Below are positions 1 through 6,120 of a DNA stretch of 8,654 nt, in pieces. The DNA is from Pseudomonadota bacterium (GTDB taxonomy: Bacteria; Pseudomonadota; Gammaproteobacteria; Burkholderiales; Burkholderiaceae_E), in NCBI GenBank assembly GCA_023389055.1, contig JAEWFA010000039.1, positions 1 through 8,654 of the forward strand, written 5' to 3'. Under the pieces are notes generated by a model. That model was not told the DNA's origin. It searched no databases and saw only the letters and a program-made list of their open reading frames with translations. The position numbers and the translations under genes are program-made. Position 1 is the stretch's first letter. Every line of letters begins with the position of its first letter.

Positions 1-1197
1 GGCCGAAACCGGCGCGGCGCTGCGCGACGGCGAAGGCGCGCTCGCCAACGCGGCAGCGCCGACGCCGCCTGGGCGGGCGGCGGCCGGCGCAGCGGCTAGC
101 GGTTGCGCGGTCTCGGTCGCCAGCGACGGCCGGAATGCGAGCAGGCGCAGCAGCACCATCGTGAAGCCGGTATGCGCATCGGGCGCGAGCGGGAGCTCGC
201 GCGCCCCGTGCGTGACGATCTGGTAATAGACCTGCAGGTCCTCGGCGGCGATCGCCTGCGCGAAACGCTGCAACATTTCGGGGTCGTCGGCGTCGCCGAG
301 CGCGCCGAACTGCGCGAGCGCAATGCGCTGAAGCAACTGCGCGAAATCCGAGAGCGCGCGCTCGAAGGGCGCGTTCGCCGCAAGCATCGAATCGGCAACG
401 TCGACGAGCGCCCGCCCTTCGCCGGCGACGAGCGCGTCGAGGATGCGAACGAGCCAGCCTGCATCGACCAGCCCGAGCATCTCGCGCACCTCGGACTCGC
501 GCACGCTGCCCGCGCCGAATGCGATCGCCTGGTCGAGCAGCGAAAGTGCATCGCGCATGCTGCCCGCCGCCGCACGGCCGATGCGATCGAGCGCTGCCGC
601 GTCGTGGTCGACGCCCTCGGCTTCGACGATCGTCGCCAGGTGCGCGGCAATCGCCGGCGCAGGCATGTTCTTCAGGTTGAACTGCAGGCAACGCGACAGC
701 ACGGTAACCGGGACGCGCTGCGGGTCGGTGGTGGCGAGTACGAAGACCACGTGCGGCGGAGGCTCCTCGAGCGTCTTGAGCATCGCGTTGAACGCGTGCG
801 TCGACAGCATGTGGACTTCGTCGATGACGTAGACCTTGTAGCGCCCGGCGGTCGGGGCGTACACCGCGTTCTCGAGCAGCTGGGTCATCTCGTCGACGCC
901 GCGGTTCGACGCGGCGTCGAGCTCGATGCAGTCGACGAAGCGACCGGCGTCGATGCCGGTGCACGCCTCGCACCGGCCGCAGGGGCGCGCCTGCACGCCG
1001 CGCTCGCAGTTCAACGCCTTGGCGAGAATGCGCGCGATCGTCGTCTTGCCGACGCCGCGGGTGCCGGTGAACAGATAGGCGTGGTGCAGCCGCTTCGTCT
1101 CGAGCGCGTGCGACAGCGCGCGCACGACATGCTCCTGGCCGACCAGGGAATCGAAATCCCGTGGGCGCCACTTGCGAGCCAGCGCGAGATGGGTCAT
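1..1197 (-). CDS. dnaX: DNA polymerase III subunit gamma/tau (partial, C-terminus outside window)
   Basis: This is the ATPase motor of the DNA polymerase III clamp loader, which opens the beta clamp and places it on primed DNA. The reading frame is open from the ATG at 1197 to the left edge (399 codons), so only the C-terminal part is missing. The N-terminus reads MTHLALARKWRPRDF, typical for the family. Visible motifs are Walker A GTRGVGKT (residues 45-52), four zinc-binding cysteines (C64, C73, C76, C79), Walker B-type DEVH (126-129), sensor SRC (168-170) and GSMRD (212-216). The motor and zinc positions agree closely with what I recall for E. coli DnaX. After about residue 360 the protein becomes rich in Ala and Pro, the usual linker before the tau-specific domains. 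Any frameshift site making the short gamma form would lie outside the window. No clear Shine-Dalgarno precedes the start; the choice rests on the conserved N-terminus. The gene lies 59 bp downstream of ffs on the same strand with no obvious terminator between, so the two may share transcripts. Confidence 0.97.
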   Translation of the reverse strand, partial: MTHLALARKWRPRDFDSLVGQEHVVRALSHALETKRLHHAYLFTGTRGVGKTTIARILAKALNCERGVQARPCGRCEACTGIDAGRFVDCIELDAASNRGVDEMTQLLENAVYAPTAGRYKVYVIDEVHMLSTHAFNAMLKTLEEPPPHVVFVLATTDPQRVPVTVLSRCLQFNLKNMPAPAIAAHLATIVEAEGVDHDAAALDRIGRAAAGSMRDALSLLDQAIAFGAGSVRESEVREMLGLVDAGWLVRILDALVAGEGRALVDVADSMLAANAPFERALSDFAQLLQRIALAQFGALGDADDPEMLQRFAQAIAAEDLQVYYQIVTHGARELPLAPDAHTGFTMVLLRLLAFRPSLATETAQPLAAAPAAARPGGVGAAALASAPSPSRSAAPVSA

Positions 1198-1256
1198 GTC
1201 GGGATACGCGATCGGGCGAAGCGCGCGGAGCCGGGGAAGCCCGCCGGTGGAGAGTC

Positions 1257-1358
1257 GGGTGGGCGAGCCGGAACCCCGGCACGCGCGGGAAATGGCTGTG
1301 GCTGCTTCCTTCCGGACCTGACCAGGTTGACCACGCCGCACTGCGGGGAGGCCCGCCC
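1257..1358 (-). ncRNA. ffs: 4.5S signal recognition particle RNA (small bacterial SRP RNA)
   Basis: This RNA binds Ffh to form the signal recognition particle, which brings ribosomes making membrane proteins to FtsY at the membrane. On the minus strand, positions 1323 down to 1300 carry the near-invariant core: GGTCAGGTCC, a GGAA tetraloop (1313-1310), then AGGAAGCAGCC. The proposed ends pair with each other: GGGCGGGCC at 1358-1350 with GGCTCGCCC at 1269-1261, nine pairs with one G-U wobble, leaving a short CCC-containing 3' tail. This gives about 102 nt, close to the 114 nt of E. coli 4.5S RNA. It is the short form without an Alu domain. The exact 5' end is supported by a -10 box six bases upstream; the 3' end is an estimate. 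It lies between dnaX (same strand, downstream) and trxA (divergent). Confidence 0.95.
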
Positions 1359-1364
1359 GCGCCG

Positions 1365-1370
1365 ATTCTA
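1365..1370 (-). promoter_or_regulatory. -10 box of the ffs promoter
   Basis: The minus strand reads TAGAAT here, five of six matches to TATAAT. It ends six bases before the first base of the predicted 4.5S RNA (1358), which is the spacing expected for a sigma-70 start site. No good -35 hexamer is visible at 16-18 bp (the bases there are CTCGGT or TCGGTG), so the box is supported mainly by its position relative to the RNA. Confidence 0.65.
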
Positions 1371-1465
1371 GCAGCCGCGCGCGACGCACCGAGGCGCGAC
1401 GCGCGCGTGTACCATTGTTTGCAGGGCGCTTCCTCGTACGGACGCGCCGCAATCCAGGAGGGAGA

Positions 1466-1786
1466 ATGGCGATCCAGCACGTATCCGACGCATCGTTCGA
1501 GCAGGACGTCCTGCAGGCCGAGGGGCCGGTGCTCGTCGACTACTGGGCCGAGTGGTGCGGCCCGTGCAAGATGATCGCGCCGATCCTCGACGAGGTATCG
1601 CGCGAGTACGAAGGCAAAGTCCGCGTCGCGAAGATGAACGTCGACGAGAACCAGTCCACGCCGTCGAAATACGGCATCCGCGGCATCCCCACGCTGATGC
1701 TGTTCCGCGGCGGCGAAGTCGTCGCCACCAAGGTCGGCGCGTTGTCGAAGTCGCAACTCTCGTCGTTTCTGGACACCAACCTCTGA
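1466..1786 (+). CDS. trxA: Thioredoxin 1
   Basis: This small cytoplasmic dithiol-disulfide oxidoreductase receives electrons from thioredoxin reductase and reduces protein disulfides, for example in ribonucleotide reductase. The 106-residue product is one thioredoxin fold of normal length. It carries the active site WCGPCK (residues 30-35, redox cysteines C31 and C34), the buried Asp in LVDYWAEW (D25), and the cis-proline in GIPT (P75) followed by LMLFRGGE. An in-frame upstream start at 1415 would add 17 residues that do not resemble the family. The ATG at 1466 has an AGGAGG at 1456-1461, four bases upstream, so it is chosen. trxA is the first gene of a trxA-rho-rpmE2 row, a well-known arrangement (trxA lies upstream of rho in E. 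coli too). It diverges from ffs with 107 bp between gene ends. A weak -10-like TACCAT lies at 1410-1415, without a convincing -35. Confidence 0.97.
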   Translation: MAIQHVSDASFEQDVLQAEGPVLVDYWAEWCGPCKMIAPILDEVSREYEGKVRVAKMNVDENQSTPSKYGIRGIPTLMLFRGGEVVATKVGALSKSQLSSFLDTNL

Positions 1787-2023
1787 TCGGGTGTAAGCTC
1801 ACGGCCGCCCGTTGAGGTGCGGCCGTAATGCCCGCCTTCTCGCGGCGCGAGGCGCGCGAGGCAAGGCGCGACGCGGTTCCTCACGTCGACCCTCCCCCGC
1901 CTTTCCAGGGCCCTTCCGGCCCGCCCCTCCGACCCGTTGTCGATTCCTGCGGCCCAAGCCGCTCGCGCTCGCCCGTCGTCGCACGCGTTCCAGTCAAGCT
2001 TCCCTGCGGGGAGAAACAACCCG
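1787..2023 (+). promoter_or_regulatory. rho mRNA leader: hairpin plus C-rich, G-poor tract, candidate Rho-utilisation region
   Basis: This 237-bp stretch between trxA and rho holds no convincing gene. It starts with a perfect 8-bp inverted repeat, ACGGCCGC (1801-1808) and GCGGCCGT (1819-1826), with a 10-base loop and no following T run. A pyrimidine-rich, C-over-G tract follows: counting 1881-2000 gives 58 C against 28 G, and 1881-1950 gives 36 C against 14 G. Such C>G stretches are the usual mark of Rho-utilisation sites. rho of E. coli is known to be autoregulated by Rho-dependent termination in its leader, so the same is inferred here. A weak promoter candidate is TGGACA (1770-1775), 18 bp, TAAGCT (1794-1799), which would start the transcript near the hairpin. 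The function is inferred, not shown. Confidence 0.5.
1801..1826 (+). repeat. Perfect inverted repeat (hairpin) after trxA
   Basis: The arms 1801-1808 and 1819-1826 are exact reverse complements (ACGGCCGC / GCGGCCGT) and enclose ten bases. The arms are very GC-rich, so the RNA hairpin would be stable. No T tract follows, so it is not a standard intrinsic terminator. It could protect the trxA mRNA 3' end, cause pausing, or sit at the 5' end of a rho transcript. Confidence 0.6.
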
Positions 2024-3286
<1,263 letters not shown>

Positions 3287-3291
3287 TCCGC

Positions 3292-3297
3292 TATAAT
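3292..3297 (+). promoter_or_regulatory. Candidate -10 box for rpmE2
   Basis: A perfect TATAAT lies six bases after the rho stop codon, 47 bp before the rpmE2 ATG, in the context CCGCTATAATC that is common before betaproteobacterial genes. The region about 17 bp upstream, inside the end of rho, has no good -35 match (ATGCGG). If active, it would let L31 be made independently of rho. Confidence 0.6.
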
Positions 3298-3344
3298 CTA
3301 CGGTTTGCCGCCTGCAAGGCTTTGCCCCTGCCACGGATCCGATA

Positions 3345-3596
3345 ATGAAACAGGGCATCCACCCCGAATACCGCGAAGTCGTCTTCATGGACATGGCGAA
3401 CGGCTTCAAGTTCGTCACGCGTTCCACGGTCGGCACGCGCGAGAAGATCAAGATGGACGACGGCAAGGAATATCCGTTGTTCAAGCTCGACGTCACTTCC
3501 GAGTCGCACCCGTTCTACACCGGTGCGCAACAGCGCATCATCGAGACGGGCCGCGTCGAGAAATTCCGCCAGAAGTTCGCCCGTGGCGGCAAATGA
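3345..3596 (+). CDS. rpmE2: 50S ribosomal protein L31, type B (zinc-free)
   Basis: L31 bridges the large and small ribosomal subunits at the central protuberance. The 83-residue product begins MKQGIHPEYREVVFMD, contains KFVTRSTVGTREKI and DGKEYPLFKLDVTSESHPFYTG, and ends VEKFRQKFARGGK, all typical of type B L31. There is no cysteine anywhere, so the zinc-binding CxxC pairs of type A L31 are absent; this is the form that elsewhere is made under zinc shortage but in many betaproteobacteria appears to be the standard copy. Length is normal for type B (about 80-90). The Shine-Dalgarno is weak (CGGA at 3334-3337). The gene follows rho by 58 bp, has a candidate promoter of its own and ends 29 bp before an intrinsic terminator. 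Confidence 0.96.
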   Translation: MKQGIHPEYREVVFMDMANGFKFVTRSTVGTREKIKMDDGKEYPLFKLDVTSESHPFYTGAQQRIIETGRVEKFRQKFARGGK

Positions 3597-3611
3597 GCGG
3601 TAGATGAGCGG
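3593..3611 (+). repeat. Short tandem repeat at the end of rpmE2
   Basis: ATGAGCGG occurs at 3593-3600 and again at 3604-3611 (period 11), with a partial third unit ATGA starting at 3615. The first copy contains the rpmE2 stop codon. It looks like a small local duplication; no function is evident. Confidence 0.5.
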
Positions 3612-3625
3612 GAAATGATCTCGCG

Positions 3626-3648
3626 GGCAGCTTCGGCTGCCTTTTTTT
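3626..3648 (+). terminator. Intrinsic terminator after rpmE2
   Basis: The perfect stem GGCAGC / GCTGCC (3626-3631 and 3636-3641) closes on a UUCG tetraloop, one of the most stable loops, and is followed directly by seven T (3642-3648). It ends the trxA-rho-rpmE2 group. The 100 bases that follow up to the next gene hold no other clear element apart from a short direct repeat TTCGTAG at 3691-3697 and 3708-3714. Confidence 0.95.
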
Positions 3649-3738
3649 CGGCCACCCCTCCCCGCGCTCCTGCCACTGTTGTCAGGGGCCTTCGTAGCCC
3701 GGGGTCTTTCGTAGTCTTTCTCGCCGGTCCCGCACTGC

Positions 3739-3743
3739 AGGAG
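3739..3743 (+). promoter_or_regulatory. Ribosome binding site deciding a GTG start
   Basis: AGGAG at 3739-3743 is five bases before the GTG at 3749 but fourteen before the in-frame ATG at 3758. The spacing favours the GTG as the start of the glycosyltransferase. Confidence 0.6.
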
Positions 3744-3748
3744 CCAGC

Positions 3749-5515
3749 GTGTCGTCGATGAGACCGTTCATCGTCACCGAACTGCAGGCGGGCAAGCTGC
3801 CGCGCTGGGGGCTGCTGCTCGTCTGCGCGCTGTACGCCGTGCCCGGATTCGTCGCGCGCGACCCGTGGCGCAAGCTCGATGCGGCCGGCTTCGGCGTCGC
3901 ATTGACGATGATGCGCGGCGAGTCCGCCGACTGGCTGATGCCGAACATCGCCGGCCAGCCCGTCGTCAGCGACGGCCCCCTTCCTTTCTGGATGGCTGCC
4001 GCCTTCGGCCGCGCAGCCCAGGGCCTGCTCGGCGAATACGGCGCAGTCCGGGCCGCGGTGCTCGCGACGCTCGCCGTCGCGCTCGTCCTCTTCTGGTACG
4101 CGGGCTACGCGCTGGCGCGCCGGCAGGGAGTCCAGCCGTCCGACCCCTTCGGCGCTTCCGCCTCCCGCGTCGACTACGGTCGAGCGATCGCGGACACCGG
4201 CCTGCTGGTGCTGATGGCTACCTTCGGGCTGCTGCTGCGGATGCACGAAACGACCGCCGAACCGGCGCAGTTCGCGTGGATCGCCCTGTTCCTTTTCGGC
4301 TGCGCGCAGGCGCTCGAACGCCCCGCCATCGGCGGCGCCGTCGCCGGCACCGCGATTTCCGCAAGCCTGCTCACGAGCGGAGCGGGCCACGCGGGCGCGC
4401 TGCTCGTCGTCCTGGTCGCGCTGCCGATCGCGAGCCGCTCGTTCCGGCTCGTCGGGCGGCGCATGCTCGTGTTCGCCGCGGGCGTTGCGGTGGCGCTCGC
4501 ACTGCCCTGGCCGCTGGCGCTGCTGCAGTCGCCTGCCGGGAGCGCGCATCTGGCCGGGTGGCTCGCCTGGAATCGCGAGTCGCTGTCCGGCCCGACGATC
4601 GAGTCCCTCGCCTACTTCGCCCAGACCGTCCCGTGGTTCTACTGGCCGGCGTGGCCGGTTGCGCTGTGGGCCGCGTACCGCTGGCGCGGTCGATGGAACG
4701 AGCCGGCCGTCGCGCTGCCGGCGCTGGCGACGCTGGCGCTCACGTTGCGCGCACTGCTCGCGCCCAACGGCGCCGAGACATGGCTGCTGCCGGCAACCGT
4801 GCCGCTGGCGATGCTCGCCGCGGTCGGAGTTCCCACGCTTCGGCGCGGCATCGTCAACCTCATCGACTGGTTCGCCGTCACGAGCTTCACGTTGTTCAGC
4901 ATCGTGATCTGGGCCTACTGGATCGCGCTGATGACCGGCTTCCCGCCGCGCATGGCGTTCCGCATGCGCCAGATCGCACCCGGCTTCCTGCCGGAAGGCG
5001 TGTTCGGCGAAGTGGTTCTCGGGATAGCCGCCACGACCGCGTGGCTGCTGCTGGTGCGCTGGCGCATCTCGCGCCAGCCGCCGATGATCTGGCGCCCGAT
5101 GGTGCTCTCCTGCGGCGGCATCGTGCTCGCGTGGTTCCTGCTGATGACGCTGTGGCTGCCCGTGTTCAACGAGCGAAACACCTATCGCGGCCTGTCGGCC
5201 GAGCTGCGTAGCGCCTTCGACGCCGCCGATGCGCGCTCCGGCGATTGCGTGGTGACCGACAACGTCGAGCGCGCCGCCCGTGCGAGCTTCTACTACTTCG
5301 CGCAGCTCCCGTTCGGCGAACCGGGCGCGCGCTGTCGCTGGCTGCTCGTGCAGGACGACGGTCCGATGGCGCGAACGAGTCCCGAATCGCGCCCCGGGTG
5401 GGAACTGCTGTGGGAAGGGCGCCGTCGCAGCGACCGCGACGAGCGTTTCCTGCTGTACCGCCTCGGCGCCGAGGCGCGCTCCCGAGCGCTCGGACTCAGG
5501 CAGCCGGCACGCTGA
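3749..5515 (+). CDS. Integral membrane glycosyltransferase of the ArnT / GT39-GT83 type
   Basis: The 588-residue product has the layout of GT-C glycosyltransferases, which take a sugar from a polyprenyl-phosphate donor and transfer it outside the cytoplasmic membrane. A first membrane helix (about residues 20-36) is followed by an outside loop with acidic residues where the catalytic Asp is expected (RDPWRKLD, D38 and D44), then SADWLMPNIAGQPVVSDGPLPFW (59-81). The latter matches the ArnT-like pattern DW..P...G.P....PPL.FW. About ten further hydrophobic segments follow (for example 103-124, 148-163, 197-228, 238-259, 322-337, 346-360, 376-395, 422-437, 452-471), then a soluble C-terminal part (about 475-588) likely on the outer side. 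The substrate cannot be named: lipid A aminoarabinose, protein mannosylation or another cell-surface glycan are all possible, and no arn genes are present to support ArnT itself. Start chosen by the AGGAG at 3739. It stands alone behind the rpmE2 terminator, so it is probably transcribed separately. Its 3' end overlaps orn. Confidence 0.8.
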   Translation: MSSMRPFIVTELQAGKLPRWGLLLVCALYAVPGFVARDPWRKLDAAGFGVALTMMRGESADWLMPNIAGQPVVSDGPLPFWMAAAFGRAAQGLLGEYGAVRAAVLATLAVALVLFWYAGYALARRQGVQPSDPFGASASRVDYGRAIADTGLLVLMATFGLLLRMHETTAEPAQFAWIALFLFGCAQALERPAIGGAVAGTAISASLLTSGAGHAGALLVVLVALPIASRSFRLVGRRMLVFAAGVAVALALPWPLALLQSPAGSAHLAGWLAWNRESLSGPTIESLAYFAQTVPWFYWPAWPVALWAAYRWRGRWNEPAVALPALATLALTLRALLAPNGAETWLLPATVPLAMLAAVGVPTLRRGIVNLIDWFAVTSFTLFSIVIWAYWIALMTGFPPRMAFRMRQIAPGFLPEGVFGEVVLGIAATTAWLLLVRWRISRQPPMIWRPMVLSCGGIVLAWFLLMTLWLPVFNERNTYRGLSAELRSAFDAADARSGDCVVTDNVERAARASFYYFAQLPFGEPGARCRWLLVQDDGPMARTSPESRPGWELLWEGRRRSDRDERFLLYRLGAEARSRALGLRQPAR

Positions 5516-6080
5516 GGAGGAAATGCTGCCGGTAGTAGCGCAGCTCGTCGATCGACAGCAGCGCGTCGGCCAGCGCCGTGTGATCGCTCTTCTTCGAGAA
5601 GCCCTTTGCGATCTCGGGCCGCCAGCGCCGACACAGCTCCTTCAACGTGCTGACGTCGAGGTTGCGATAGTGGAAGTGCGACTCGAGCCGGGGCATGTAG
5701 CGCACGAGGAAGCGGCGATCCTGGCAGATCGAGTTGCCGCACATCGGCGAGCAGTTCGCCGGCACGAATGCCGAGACGAAGTCGAGCAATCGGCGCTCGA
5801 CCTCGGCCTCGGTGTACGACGACGCGAGCACGCGCTCGACGAGACCCGTTCGCGCATGCGTCGAACGATTCCATTGGTCCATTGCGTCGAGCACGGCGCG
5901 CGGCTGGTGCACGGCATACGACTCGCTGTGCGCGACGACTTCGAGTTGCGCATCGGTGACGACGATCGCCGCTTCGATGATCCGGTCGACGGAAGGATTC
6001 AGGCCCGTCATTTCGAGGTCGATCCAGATGAGTCTCGTCTCGTCGGGAGAAGGCGCAGGTGCCTCCGGGCGCTGTGACAT
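5496..6080 (-). CDS. orn: Oligoribonuclease
   Basis: Orn is a 3'-5' exoribonuclease that degrades 2-5 nt RNA fragments, finishing mRNA decay and, in c-di-GMP-using bacteria, cleaving pGpG. The 194-residue product is a DEDDh exonuclease with all five catalytic residues visible: D21 and E23 in IWIDLEMTGL, D121 in GNSICQDRRF, and H167 and D172 in SDHTALAD. Each sits nine residues later than in the E. coli protein as I recall it, reflecting a short N-terminal extension (SQRPEAPAPSPDE). YRNLDVSTLKEL (138-149) is the usual substrate-facing segment. A longer frame exists upstream to 6260 but homology and a Shine-Dalgarno (GGAG, minus 6093-6090, nine bases before) support the ATG at 6080. Between them lies a run of seven A. 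The last 20 bp overlap the convergent glycosyltransferase gene. Confidence 0.97.
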   Translation of the reverse strand: MSQRPEAPAPSPDETRLIWIDLEMTGLNPSVDRIIEAAIVVTDAQLEVVAHSESYAVHQPRAVLDAMDQWNRSTHARTGLVERVLASSYTEAEVERRLLDFVSAFVPANCSPMCGNSICQDRRFLVRYMPRLESHFHYRNLDVSTLKELCRRWRPEIAKGFSKKSDHTALADALLSIDELRYYRQHFLLSVPAA

Positions 6081-6102
6081 AATTTTTTTCTCCGTCGACA
6101 AT
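6074..6102 (+). promoter_or_regulatory. Candidate sigma-70 promoter for the M48 peptidase operon
   Basis: GTGACA (6074-6079, five of six to TTGACA) and GACAAT (6097-6102, four of six to TATAAT) are exactly 17 bp apart on the plus strand. Transcription would start near 6109, giving a leader of about 12 bases before the TTG at 6121. The -35 element lies over the start codon of orn on the other strand. The match is only moderate and was found by eye. Confidence 0.45.
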
Positions 6103-6120
6103 TCTCGCATAGCGTCCCCC

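Noticed and set aside
103..1371. Long plus-strand open frame of 422 codons opposite dnaX and ffs
   Set aside because: It is antisense to a clear dnaX with full motifs, has Arg/Ala/Val-rich low-complexity content and runs through the 4.5S RNA gene; typical shadow frame in high-GC DNA.
1937..2023. N-terminal extension of Rho from a TTG at 1937
   Set aside because: The 29 extra residues look nothing like Rho, and the ATG at 2024 has a suitable ribosome binding site and gives the normal length.
3515..4549. 344-codon minus-strand frame opposite the glycosyltransferase
   Set aside because: Arg/Glu/Gln-rich antisense shadow crossing the terminator and the end of rpmE2; no recognisable domain.
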